Of a stretch of 64,000 nucleotides of DNA, positions 46,260 through 58,123 are shown piece by piece. Within the stretch, counting starts at the first letter, position 1. Each line of letters starts with the position of its first letter. Under the pieces are notes generated by a model, which was given only the letters and a program-made list of their open reading frames with translations, was not told the DNA's origin and ran no database searches. This stretch comes from Pollenia angustigena. Taxonomy: Eukaryota > Arthropoda > Insecta > Diptera > Polleniidae. Both the position numbers and the translations under genes were made by a program. The stretch lies in assembly GCA_930367215.1 (NCBI GenBank), contig OV884057.1:245422830-245486829 (forward strand). The letters are read 5' to 3'.

Positions 46260-46640
46260 AGTACAGTCCGTCAAGCCCGACTATATGATACCCTACACCA
46301 TCATATTTTAAAACACATTTACGAGAGTGCACCCTATTCGGGACCCATAGATAATCTATGTTTTAAGTTTCATTAAAATCGGTTTGATTTATGAGAGGCA
46401 GAAAGTGCCCCTATCACCCCTCGTGCTCCGAGGATTCGACCCATTTTCAATAGCCTTGATCGTTGTACCAATAAGAACCTATAAACCAAATGTTATCAAA
46501 ATTGCGACCTGTACTTTGCACACAAGGTTACATGGACAGCAGGCCAGCCGGACGGACATCTTTAGATCGACTCATAAAGCGGGTCGATCGGTTTACATTA
46601 AGTTCGGAAGCAAAAACTTAGTTATGTGATTTCAATTGAA
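46260..46640 (+). repeat. Dispersed repeat related to 8.15-8.44 kb
   Basis: Shares 'tatcaaaattgcgacctg', 'actttgcacacaag' and 'gacggacatctttagatcga' with 8215-8370. Low-copy family within this window, unidentified. Confidence 0.45.
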
Positions 46641-46758
46641 TTATGCTTAAGCTTAAGTTTGCTTTTTTAAACAATATACTGATATTGAAATATTAAATAC
46701 GCCTTTTTAATGAAAAAAAGTAAACAATCTTGCACATAAAAGACTTTTAATATATAGA

Positions 46759-46863
46759 GGACTGTCACAGAAATCAATTTCTATCGAAAGTGGAAGTGAT
46801 GTCGTATCTTGGTTCACATAAAACGAAATCACTTTCGATCGGAATTAATTTCTGTGACAGGCC
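46759..46863. mobile_element. ~105-bp hairpin MITE (CTGTCACAGAAAT ends)
   Basis: The arms 'ctgtcacagaaatcaatttc' and its inverse, followed inward by ATCGAAAGTGGAAGTGAT and its partner, nearly meet in the middle. The whole element is one imperfect hairpin. Confidence 0.75.
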
Positions 46864-47087
46864 TGATAAATTAAATTGCTAAATTAATTTGAATACTTAA
46901 ATTAATTTTTTTATTTGTATGTTCAACTCGTGTTCAATAAAAATAAAAATTAATCTTATATTTCTAGCACGGGAAGTTAAGTGGTTACGGCTAATGTAAA
47001 AAACATTTTAAATCAAAAAACCTGCTTGGAACCTTCAACTGAAACATACCGTTTTGCAAAATTTCTTTTAAAGACCATATAAATGGT

Positions 47088-49330
47088 ATATGGGCATTTC
47101 CCCAGAATGGTCTACCAGGATGAAAAAATAAAATGTTGATTATCATCGTCTTTAATTGTTTATTATTATAAAAAAGTCTTTGTTTTTATAAAAGAATGGT
47201 TTCATAGCATATCTCAGCTGTTTACTTGAGGAAATTGGGCTGGAAACTGGAAAATTTTATGTTTTTCTGTATTTTCTACTTCTAAAGACATTTTTATACC
47301 CTCCACCACAATTAGTTGTGAAGAGGGTATATTCCGTGTGAAACTTTTTTTATTCATCTCAGACCCTATAAAGTATATATATTCTGGGTCCTTGAGTAAT
47401 TTTAAGTCGATTTAGCCATGTCCGTCTGTCTGTCCGTCTGTCCGTCTGTTGAAAACACGCTCACTTTCGAAAAACTCAAAAGAAATAAACAAACTTGGTG
47501 TCAAATTGCTTGTAGTTATCCTAAGCAGTTTGGGATTGAAATCCAGCAAAATGGGTTCAATAGGATCTGCGTGGAAAAATGCACAGAATGATATTAGATT
47601 TCGCAACAGTTTGTTTTATATAACTGGAAATCACGCTGTAAAATATCTTGAAGATCCGTCCATGATTTACCCTAGGCCCCATATAAGCCCTACTCCCGGA
47701 AAACAGTATAGTAAGCCTAAAACCCTAACTAACAATGCTATCATAACGAATTTTGGCACGTCACAGTTAAATAGGACTAGAAATGAAACTGTTAAGTTTC
47801 GTGAAGATCGGTCCATAATTTACCATAGGCCCCATATAAATCCTACTTCCAGAAAACAGTTTAGTACGCCTAAATCCGTAAAAAATAATGCTATCATAAC
47901 AAAATTTGGTACATCACAGTTTTATTGAACGAGAAATAAGAATTTAAAATTTTGTGAAGAACGGTCCATCCTTTACCATAGGCCCCATATAAACCTTACC
48001 CCTGGAAAACAGCTTGGTAAACCTTAATCCGTAAAAAATAATGCTATCATAACAAAATTTGGAACGTAAAAGTTCTACAGGACTAGAAATAAGACTGTGA
48101 AATTTCGTGAAGATCGGTCCATAATTTACCATAGGCCCCATATAAACCTTACTCCCGGAAAAGAGCTTAGTACGCCTAAAAACGTAAAAAATAATACTAT
48201 CATAACAAAATTTGGTACATCACAGTTTTATAGAACTAGAAATGACACTGTGAAATTTGGTGAAGATCGGTGCATAACTTACCATAGGCCTCATATAAAC
48301 TTTCTTCCAGTTTAGCTTCATATGGCCACAAAAAATGTTATGCAATTTTGTGATATACGGTATATAATTTTCCTTAGATTCCATTTTAGCAGCCTTCTGA
48401 AATTCACTGCAAATGCTTAAACTAACTGCACCGCTGTATTTTATGTTTTTTAATACCAGAAATCGTTCTGCAGAATTTGGGATGATTGGTTCATAGCTTA
48501 CCATGGCTTTTATATAATTTGTTCTCTACTCAAACTTTTTAAAATTGATTCTGATTGTCGATCAATAATTTTATATAGGTCTAAACCGCAGCAAATTTTA
48601 ATGCAGATGTCTCTTTTTACAAAGATTATAATAATAAATAGGCATCATACAGATATTAGTCCTAAAACATTCGAAGTGTCGGTGGAGGGTATCAAAGATT
48701 CGGCACAGACGAATATAGCACTCTAACTTGTTATATACTTATTTTAAATGCAAGAAATATGTTAAGCATTTTAACTTAATATTAAATATGTTATGTTTAC
48801 AATCTTTCTTCATAATCTCTCCATTACAATCAATTGCAAAAGGAGTATTAAGTTTTTTTGTTAAGGAAATTTTAAGACATTTATGGGAAAATGAGTGGTG
48901 ATAATAATAAAAAAACATATGGAAAAATCGTACGTTCGCGATCCGTACGTTCGAGACCGGTAAATAAGCCAATTAAACAAAAACCAAGAGAGATATTTGA
49001 TTTTGTAAATACTGGATGGAGACCTACATTAATACACTTTTAAAATAAATTAATCACTTTTGAATATTCCGTTCCATTACGCAGATTTTTACATTTCACT
49101 ACTGTCAGCCAAAGTTGACTTCTATTTTGCGTACGTTCGTGACCACACGTTTATAACTATTATTATGAAAACTTTAACTCGATTGATATCTTTCCTTTGC
49201 AATAAACATAGAGCTACCCAAATCCTATCAAATCGTAAAAAAATGCTGGGAAAAGTTTTGTTTTCTATATTATTTGTACATCAAAGGCGTACAAACGTAC
49301 GTTCGTGACCCCAGGAAATGCCCATATATT
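47088..49330. mobile_element. ~2.2-kb region bracketed by TATATGGGCATTTCC inverted ends
   Basis: TATATGGGCATTTCC at 47088-47103 is matched, inverted, at about 49315-49330. GTACGTTCG(T/C)GA motifs occur at 48928, 48943, 49130 and 49296. The 47.29-48.72 kb repeat lies within. Only the short end match supports this as a single element. Confidence 0.4.
47285..48720 (+). repeat. Dispersed element with 153-bp tandem array
   Basis: Opens with 'tataccctccaccacaatta', then 'gtccgtctgtctgtccgtct' near 47430. It closes with 'ggtggagggtatcaaagatt' and 'cgaatatagcactct' near 48675-48715. Between them the 'accataggccccatataaa' unit recurs at 47674, 47827, 47980, 48133 and 48286, exactly 153 bp apart. Because 153 is divisible by 3, the array stays open in one frame (47449-47928), but that is not a gene. 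Confidence 0.75.
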
Positions 49331-49334
49331 TTAC

Positions 49335-49805
49335 CGTTTAAGGTGGTTGGGGGATGAGGTGGGTTGGGATGAGTACCAATTCATTTGTTTTCCCTGTACT
49401 AGCAACTGCAGATATATAACAAATATCTGTCTTACATGGCGTCATATAAAATTATTTTTAAATTAACATATTTTATTGATTTATTTGGTGACTTTTATTT
49501 TTGTATGGAATACACAAATTTTATGATTTTATTGTTAAATTAATAAACAAGTTCCAATGCTTCCTCAATCATGTCTTGTTCTTTCTTATCAATGGATCCC
49601 AGGATATTAAAGATAATGAATGCAGTAAATAGCTGAAATTTGGCATTCAAGTATTGGGCATATATTCAGTATAAAATAAAAAATAGCTTAATAGAAATTA
49701 GTACCAACGATATTTATATATTCGAATTTCCAAAAGGTGCCAAAATTTGTATTGAGAGCTTTTAAAGAGAAGAGAATACAAATTAAATTTTATTTTTATC
49801 TTTAT
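49335..49805. other. AT-rich stretch without a recognised gene
   Basis: Nothing identified. Confidence 0.5.
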
Positions 49806-49811
49806 TACATA

Positions 49812-50897
49812 CACGCAAAGAAAAAACATGGTTGTGGTAAACATATTCTAAGAGCAACATATTATGATAAGATTCATGATTGTAGTCATCATATTAAGAT
49901 TAGTATTGAATCATATTATGGCTAAATATATTCGTAATATTACATCATAATATTTTTCCCTTAATCATATTATTATTCTGTTTATCATAATAAGTTAAGA
50001 ACTAATCATATTATTGTCATGTTAATCATAATAAGTCAAGAAGCAATCATATTATTATCATGTTAATCATAATAAGCTAAGAAACTAATCATGTTATTGC
50101 CATGTTAATCATAATAAATTTAGAAGCAATCATATTATGATACAGCATCTTTCATAACTGTCATAACAACACAAAATAAATTAAAATTTATTTGAATCGA
50201 TTTTTTATTTTGTGGCTTTTTACAATTTTCCTTAATGGAAATGAAATAGCGGAGTTCAATATTAGGCTTGCAAACTTTTATAAAATAACACAACATCTCT
50301 GTCTGTTTTGTTGTTGGATTTTAATACGATATTTAAAAAAATAAAACGAAGTATCTGTGTGTTTTGTTGTTGGATTTTATTACGATATTTTGCATTTGCA
50401 CTATTACATCACTAATACTGAACATATATTGTAATTTTTTTTTTAATTTTTTTAAACTTATTATTTCTTATGGGAATTTATCTTTAAATTGTTTAACCGC
50501 TCACATATAAAAAACGACACAACTGATTTAAAATTATTTTACAAATGGCGCTAGCATAATATTATTAGAGTAGAAATAGTTTGATTGTATCGTTAACATA
50601 ATATGATAAATGTATAGAATGTTATCATGTTATGGCTATTAAATATCATGATATGGTTGTGAGTAACATAATATGTTTTGAAAGTTATCATAACTTAGTT
50701 GTTAGAAAAATAATTATTTTTCGGTCAACAATACTCAAACTTATAATTGCGATAAACATTGATATGTTTACAGTAACTATAATATTGTTGATATTAAATA
50801 AAAATAACAATTATTTGTGTACTATTGTTGTCGTACAATAAAAATAAACATAGTATTGTTGCCGTAATCATGCCCAACCATATTTTTTCTCTGCGTG
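49812..50897. mobile_element. 1086-bp TA-type MITE, complete, CACGCAGAGAAAAAA ends
   Basis: TA on both sides (49810-49811, 50898-50899). The ends CACGCAAAGAAAAAACATGG and its inverse match closely. The interior has a tandem-like series of 'atcatattattatcatgtta' and 'atcataataagt' units at 49930-50145 and 'aacataatatg' words on both strands. No ORF. This is the best-preserved member of the family also seen at 1470, 27.7-28.7 kb and probably 33.0-34.0 kb. Confidence 0.8.
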
Positions 50898-50904
50898 TAC
50901 TTAA

Positions 50905-52190
50905 CTCCACGTGTTCATGCGTTTTCGATTAGAAAATGACATGATCATAACGCCGGCAGAGCAACGGTATTAATTTGTTCATGTTCTTGTATGTGGCGAA
51001 TACGTGTTGATGTTCATGTTCTGATTGACCACAATTTTTGTTGTTGTGCGTTTGGTTGTATACAGAAAATACTTTGTATGGCCAACATCATGGCGCAAAT
51101 GGATGCTAAGACGAATGTTTAGGCAACGATGGCAGCACATGGACGAAACATGAACATGGACAGTCTACACGAGTAGAATTCATGTGCGACATGCTGTTCT
51201 TACCAAGTTGATGGATGGTGGAGACGGGTAGTAAGAAGATATATTGTTTAAGTACCAAAATTATATTTTTGCCCTTTTTTATACCCAAAATGTGCAAATT
51301 TCAAAAAAGTACCAACACATTCAATAATGATATTTTTTGAATTTTACGTCTACCCCTACTATATCACGAGATATAATGCTACTGATTTTACCCGTTTTAG
51401 CCATTTGAATTTCCAAACTTCTCTACTTTTTTATTGACTTATTGGGAGGGGTGTCTACATACAAAATTTCAAGTGTCTGGCTTAAGTTGTTTGGCCTGGG
51501 CGATGATCACCCAGTCACGCTAATCTTATAAAAATATATGAATTACTAAAAATGATCTGGTTACTGGGTTGGCAGGTGGTGGCAGCTGAAATGTATAAAA
51601 CTTACTTTTGAGACTTACGAGTACTAGAAATTATTATCACTTAACCTCCCCTAGCCCCACCTTTTTTGTTATGGTCTCTTTAAATTTGGCTCACTTAACT
51701 TATCCAAAAAAATAACGAACACAAAATCACAATTATTAATTAATTAATTAATTAATTTTCAATTTCAAAGAATACTTTAAAAGAAAAATCATAGTTTACT
51801 TTTATTTCAACAAAAATCAACTTTGAAAACTTTAAATTTGTAAGAAAAAAGTTCTCTATTTTGCTCGAGAATTAATGCCCATAATTTCTACAAAAAGATA
51901 TCTAGTTGTGTATAGAAATTTATGGTATAAAATCAGCCATATTTTAAAAGAAAACTGAAGGTTAAAACACGTTGGCCGCATGTCGGTTGAAATAGGTGAA
52001 TTTAACTGTTAAAATAGTTATCCAAGAGCCAAATTAGGAAATGAGTTGTATGTTTTGAAGTGTTCGCTATAATCTGTCATCAAAATTTTATTAAAATTAA
52101 AAAGAAAAAAAAAAATAAATTTTGGCCGGAATTTAAATTTCAATTCGATGAACTTGATTTAAAATAAAAATCCAAATCAACTGACAGTCA
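50905..52190. other. Stretch without a recognised gene
   Basis: GC content is a little higher around 50900-51240, but no frame or domain stands out. A short (TTAA)n run lies at about 51736-51757. Confidence 0.45.
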
Positions 52191-52194
52191 ACGC

Positions 52195-52300
52195 AATGGC
52201 GGTAAAATTAAAACTGCAAAAAGCTCTGGTGATGAGAATGTGGTTATTCTCCAAACATGTAAGTTCGTCCCGAGTTCGATACCCCGTTCAGTCAAAAATA
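52195..52300 (+). repeat. tRNA-derived SINE head
   Basis: The B box CCGAGTTCGATACCCC (about 52270-52285) is preceded by an A-box-like TGGCGGTAAAATT near 52197 and followed by 'cagtcaaaaataaaaac'. Pol III promoter layout without a tRNA fold. Confidence 0.45.
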
Positions 52301-53290
52301 AAAACATAAATTTAAATATATTTCGTGTTGTAAAATTCCTTCCTTCAATGAAATAATTAAAGGAAAATTTAATATGATATGCTTGGGCTTGATTAAAATC
52401 AAAATCAAAATTTGGATACAAAATTATAAAAAGTTTGATTAAGCCATACAAAAACTAAATGAAATAAAAAGCTTATTTAACTATTGAGTTTTTTTATTAC
52501 TAACACCCTTAATTTTTCATTAAAATTTTTTTTAAATTATTAGATTAATCACACTTAAAAGTTTTACATTTAATTTGATAAGATCCTTACGACTTCATTT
52601 CCCTTTTTTACTTCCAACTCTTTTCTAAATCAAAAACTGCATATGAATACCTCTTGATTCATTTAAGTTTTAAATAAAAACTTGTTTCATCTATAAAAAA
52701 AAACTTGATGAACATTTTATTCCACATGAATTTACAAGTATCCTTTTAAAAGGAAAACTACGAAAAGTTGTAAAAAAGGATGAAGTTAAAATTTTTATGT
52801 AACCAAAACAATGTTTGATTGATGACTGTAGAAATCCTTGAGATAACTTAAAAAAAAAAAAAAAAAAACAGTTGCATAAAAATCTTACAACTGAATTTAT
52901 ATGAACAAAAAGTGGTAGTAAATTACAACTACTTTTTATGCTATTGTAAAGGGTAGTTTTTAAAGCCCAATGCTACTTAGGAAAGGGTAATATGTCAAAC
53001 GAACATTTATGATCTGTATACTCTGACAAATCATCATCAAAACATTCAGGCTTGAGCAATGCTAGAAAATAAGCCAAATTAACTTCAAAAATCAATCGTC
53101 AATTCACGCAACTTAAAGGTGATTTCGTGACTACTTTCTGGCGCACTTCTCATTTAAGGCTTAAGGTTTGTTAGTAAAAAAACTTGCCACTTATGAATTG
53201 ACACCAATCCACAGCAGACCCTACACACCCAAATAAATCTAGAGAAAAAAGCCGTTTGGTGGTGTTTACACGTTGGTGACATTATCGAAC
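52301..53290. other. AT-rich stretch without a recognised gene
   Basis: Nothing identified; a long A-run near 52850-52870. Confidence 0.5.
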
Positions 53291-53298
53291 CTTAGTCT

Positions 53299-53433
53299 GG
53301 GATCACACTATGAAAGTTTTTTTTCAGAAAGTCTGAGTTTATGGGTGAGAGGGGAACAAGGAACAGCATGATCTCTTCCCCTCTCACCAATAAACTCAGA
53401 CTTTCTGAAAGAAAACTTTCATAGTGTGAACCC
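53299..53433. mobile_element. 135-bp hairpin MITE (GGGATCACACTATG ends)
   Basis: The arms 'ggatcacactatgaaag' then 'cagaaagtctgagtttat' and 'gggtgagaggggaa' are matched inverted, leaving a loop of about 20 bases. Transcription through it would give a long, nearly perfect hairpin. Confidence 0.75.
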
Positions 53434-53530
53434 AAATTTACTTCTGCAAAAATTAGACGTGCAGAATGCGCTGTGAAAAATAACCGTACCTTGCCCATAA
53501 GCCCGAAATCATTTTCAAATGTTAATTTCA

Positions 53531-53762
53531 TATCGAGCCCTTACCGCAAAAAAAAACTTAGCGACAACAACAAAATTTTACAGGAGAAAGTTTTTTTTAA
53601 ATTTTATTTGATAAAAATTTTGTATGAAGGTTGTCGCTTAAGCTGAAATTGTTTTTGCCGTGGCATTTTAGGAGATGATACAAGTGTTGCCAATAAATTA
53701 CTTTATTTAAAATAGCGAAAATTAAAAATTATGTCGCTTAAGCTATTTTTGCGGAAAGGGTT
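53531..53762. mobile_element. MITE, CGCAAAAATAGCTTAAGCGACA family (copy 3)
   Basis: Left 'tatcgagcccttaccgc', right 'gcttaagctatttttgcgg'. The central 'gatgatacaagtgttgccaa' matches copy 1. Target duplication not clear. Confidence 0.7.
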
Positions 53763-53764
53763 TT

Positions 53765-54895
53765 ATATTTTGAGCTGTCGAATTAAAAAATTATTCGATT
53801 GAAATTTAATATTTTGTATTAAAATTTCGATTTTCAAGTACGGGCTTTAAAACCCACCCTTTAATATCAAAATAAGAAAACTCAATTGTGTATAAAGGAG
53901 CAAAAACCAAAACTTGAATATTCTTTGCTAGGAAATGCGCTTAAAATTACGATTCCTTTTACTTGGCACACGCAAATACATAGAAGCATAATTGCATTAT
54001 AAATAAACTATAGAGAAATAAAAACTTATGCGTTCTTACTAGAGTTTCATTTAAGCCGCAGTTTTTGGATTTCCGCGAAAGCAGGAATCAAAAATCATAT
54101 TCCCGGGATTCCCGCCCAACATTTTTTATTTATTTATTTACTAAACTCACCACATACAATAATATTTTTAACTGGATTATGTTTGGAATAATGAAATCTT
54201 GTGCATACATGCTTTATATTAATTCTATACAGCCGCTGACATTCGTTTAATTTGTATACAAAATATTATTGTTTTTTCAGCTTTTTATAACATTTAAAAG
54301 TTATACATTACAAAATTGTGAACATTTAAAAACGTATTTTTTAGAAAAATTATTAATCGACTTCTTGCACATATTCGAGAAGCTTGTACAACTTGTTCAT
54401 GAAACTTAAAGTAAATAAAATTTAGTTCTATGGAGAGTCTTAAGGCCACTACTTCAATATGCTTTTTCAAATGCTGTAGTAGCATTTCTCCAAGAGCCAC
54501 TTTATCTAAAACCATATAAAACTACAAGCAAAAGTAATGTGTTGTTTTAAGGGAAATGAATTGTTTTCATAGCAAATGGTTTTATTATTAACAATGTAAA
54601 CTTTTTGGCAAACACATCATCATCATCAACATCAACTTTATCTTCAGAAACATGGAAATATTTATGGAAAAAAGTTGGTAAAAAATTCTTGAAGCAATCA
54701 AAAATTTGTAAAACAACATTGAAATTTTGTTATCTAATGCATTAGGAAAGTAATTTTTTGTTGTTGTTGTTTTTGTGAGTCAACAGCAATTTCTCGAGAG
54801 TTATGGAATAAGTAATGAGATGTCCGATCAGCAAACGCTACTTTATTAATGGATAGTCTAAAAATATAGTTGATAATAAAGTATATTAAAATCGT
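53765..54895. other. AT-rich stretch without a recognised gene
   Basis: Nothing identified. Confidence 0.5.
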
Positions 54896-54899
54896 TGTA

Positions 54900-55700
54900 A
54901 AGGGTGTTTTTAAATGTAAAGAACTTCCGGTAGGGATAATTGAACAACTAGCTGTCATACTAATGGAGAGTTTTTGAATTTGTTTCTGTATACTTTAGTA
55001 AATCACCATGCAAAATTCGTATAAATTGTAATAAATAAAAACTTACACCAGAATAACTTTTACAAATCGTGTTAATTTTTTCCCATAGTTCGCGCTCTGT
55101 TCGTCTAACTTACAGAGCACTTTGGCAAGATTACGGTGCGTTTAATCGTCTATTTGGACAGCTTATACGCAGTACTATGGATCGATTTATGGGTACATTT
55201 GCCTTTATGAAAAATATTCACCAAAATCGAGCCCGTACCGTACGTATACAAGACGACATCGCCGCTGTAGACGTGAGCATGGCAGGGGAATCGAATTTAT
55301 CAATTCGTAGCCATTCTCATTAACTCGGTCTCTGTCCCTGCACTACCTGAATAATTTTGCGAAATGATCTAAGCATTCATCCATATAAGATCAAAGTGGT
55401 GCAAGAACTAAAGCCAAACCCCATCGGGTGTGTCGTATGTTCAGTGAATGGACTGAGAATCACCTGGAAGTTGAACCAGATTTTCATCGCCAAATCATTT
55501 TCAGTGATCAGGCTCATTTCTGGCTTAACGGGTATGTAAGCAATCAGAATTGTCCTTTTTAGAGAAAGCAAAATCCTCATGATACTTCTGAGTGTCACTT
55601 TGTTGAGCCAAACGTGTGGTGGCCGAATAATTGCAGGAAAATGAACCTGTGAATTGGCCACCTCGTTCGTGAGACTTGACACCTTTGGAATACTTTTTGT
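54900..55700 (+). pseudogene. Tc1/mariner-superfamily (IS630-type) transposase pseudogene
   Basis: The left part carries an end-like 'agggtgtttttaaatgtaaa' then GAACTTC. Coding remnants follow in shifting frames: SVRLTYRALWQDYGAFNRLF (HTH region of the kind named DUF4817), DDIAAVDVSMAGESNLSIRS, then IHPYKIKVVQELKPN. In another frame comes EPDFHRQIIFSDQAHFWLNG (the 'FSDEAHF' block with the second catalytic Asp), then ECHFVEPNVWWPNN. Stops and at least three frame changes are present. The C-terminal third was not found, so the copy is truncated as well as frameshifted. Confidence 0.75.
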
Positions 55701-55709
55701 AATGCTACG

Positions 55710-56585
55710 TCAAAACTCTGGCATATGCTGATAAGCATGTATGGGCAAATGCAAAATGAAAATGCAAAAAGAGCGAACAGAAGAGCGAACCATGTGTGCA
55801 TACACAACATTTTTTTCAATGCAAAGAGCAAAAGAACATAAAGCCAACAAATGCAAACGTAAACAAATCAATACAATGCCACACATGCAAAGCTTTTAAT
55901 GTAGTGGTGCCCATACCTGCTGATAAGCGATTGAACATTTACAAGCCAAGATACGATTTTCTTTTGACAGGATAAGTCCGGGCATGTATCAAAAAGAGAT
56001 TAACATACAATTTAACCAAGTTCAGTTTTAATTTACTTTCAGTTATAGCTGACAAAAACATATTGTTTACTTCAAGTTAAAGTAATCGTTAGTTTTAACT
56101 ATAGTTAGTGAAATTTGCTATAAATGCAAATTTGTGAATTTTTTGTTTTATTTTTAAAAAGTTGTCTATGCTTCTAACAAAACACGCATTATACACTAAA
56201 GTCTAGTGCAGTGATCTACAAACTCATACATAAAAATGTTTTAGTAGTGAATGAAAATCAATGTAAGCAGCGTTACCCGGAAGGTTTTATGGTCATACTT
56301 TAATAATAAAAATGTCTTATAAAACTTTGGGATGCTTGGCAGATTATGGCGAATTTTAAAATTATTTAAAAAAAACATATGAAAATGGTAACGTTGAATG
56401 CAAGCAACAAGCGACACGAATGCTCAAGAAAAACTGATTGGTTTTATTTAATACTTGAACTTGCGTATGTGTGTTGGGTTGCTGATCTCCGTTCTAATCT
56501 AAAGTCTGTAGTCGAATCTATCGTGGAATGTAAGGTGCAGTTGAAGACAAAATATTTTCCATAATCCAGTCTATAGTCAGGACTA
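55710..56585. other. AT-rich stretch without a recognised gene
   Basis: 'gatgctgataagcatg'-type words near 55730 and 55918 may mark a degraded repeat. No gene. Confidence 0.4.
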
Positions 56586-57136
56586 TAATTTAGTCTAGAG
56601 TTGGTAAAAACCGTAAAAATATGAAACCGCGGTTTCGGCTTTTAAATGATTAAAACTGGTCGGTTTCGGTTCGGTTTTGAAAATATCAAATTTAAATTTC
56701 ATACTTAAACAAATATATTTTTTTTGTATGTTATACAATTTTTTTATTTGTTTCAATTCAGGTACTTTTATTAGACTGGCCTTGCCAGACACTTTTAGAC
56801 TTCTTTTCAGCTTTTTTTTTATAAAATTATTCAGTATATTTTAATGAAACTTTATGTATTCCTGGCCAGGCCCTGCACTATTTTATATGTACTGTAGTAA
56901 ATAAAATCAAAACAAAACGTTTAAAAGAATTATTCTATTTCCCAACAAAAAGTTCCTGCTATAGCCAAAAAACTCCATACATATAAAAGTATTCCCAGCC
57001 TTGTCCAGGGGTTCGTTAGTGCGAACACATCACAAATAAGGTATCTACTTAAGAGTTAAAAAGGTAACATTTGTTCTTCTTAGTACTTATTTTGAATTTT
57101 AAGAATTTTGAAATACTAAGTATTATGTATATTTTG

Positions 57137-58123
57137 GGCTCCGTGCAATAACTCCCAGGTGCAATAAGTCCCAAGAAAAAAACGAAATTCGACCCAAAAA
57201 TTTTTCATACAAATGTGGGAGTAATTTCATTATGAAATAGCTCCCAGCCCTCTCGGTTTTATTTCATTTTTTTGGAAGTTATTTCATTTTTTGCCTGGGA
57301 GTTATTTCATAATGAAATAAAATCCAAATGAAATAAGTCCCCGAAAAAATTAACATAGAAGTTATTTCATTTTATTTTGGTTTTCGGTGTTATTTCATTT
57401 GCTGTGGGAGTTATTTAATTTTTTTGTGGGAGTTTTTTAATTTTCAATTATTTGCAATTTCTTAAAATTGCTTAAAATTTTAAACGGTATTTATAACGGG
57501 ATATTTCAAACTATTTGAATACAATGACTTAAGTTTATCAAAGAAGAAAATGTTGCTAATTGCAATTGCAGTGTCTTATGGTTACCGGCTATGCAGTGAA
57601 GCTTTAGTTAGCGAAGCCGGTGTTTGGTTTAGTTAGCGAAGCCGATGTTTGTTATACCATAGAGGAGGTAATCCTTGTACCCGGCGTGCTTAAACTGCAG
57701 GCAGTTGCCATTGCAGGAGGTCAGGATATAATAAAATGCCCCATTTGTTGTCAAAATGTCGAGGACTCAATGTTAGTTTTTTGGTAACTTATATGTAAAT
57801 ATTCAAGTAAAACGAATACATATAGTTATAATAAATTTCTTTGGAAGTTGTTTCATTTTTTTTTTTTTTTTGGGTCTTATTTCATTTCTTTTCGATGGAC
57901 TGTTTTTGGAAGTTATTTCATTAATGTCTTAAGGCGTTATTTCATTATGAAATAACTCCCAAAAGTTGGGGCTTGTTTCATTTAAGACTTGGAAATTATT
58001 TCATTTTTTTTGGGATTTATTTCTTTTTTCCAGTTTGGGAATTATTTAATTTATTCCGGGATTTAATTCATTGGGAGTTATTGCACTGGGACTTATTGCA
58101 CCTGGGAGTTATTGCACGGAGCC
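57137..58123. mobile_element. 987-bp element with GGCTCCGTGCAATAACTCCC ends and perfect 8-bp TSD
   Basis: Inverted ends GGCTCCGTGCAATAACTCCC and AGGTGCAATAAGTCCC; ATATTTTG duplicated exactly (57129-57136, 58124-58131). The interior repeats variants of 'gggagttatttcatt' about 20 times on both strands, and these look like degenerate forms of the terminal repeat. A GCTTCGC minisatellite segment sits at 57590-57690. It is inserted inside the hAT-like element 56596-58259. Confidence 0.9.
57590..57690. repeat. GCTTCGC minisatellite segment
   Basis: 'gctttagttagcgaagccgg' appears, then again in part ('ttagttagcgaagccgatg'), followed by 'tgtttgttataccatagagg'. Same family as 1671-1925. Confidence 0.65.

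Noticed and set aside
47449..47928. 159-codon open frame
   Set aside because: It spans 153-bp tandem units whose length is divisible by 3; the repeated RPHI..T..K pattern is just the repeat translated.
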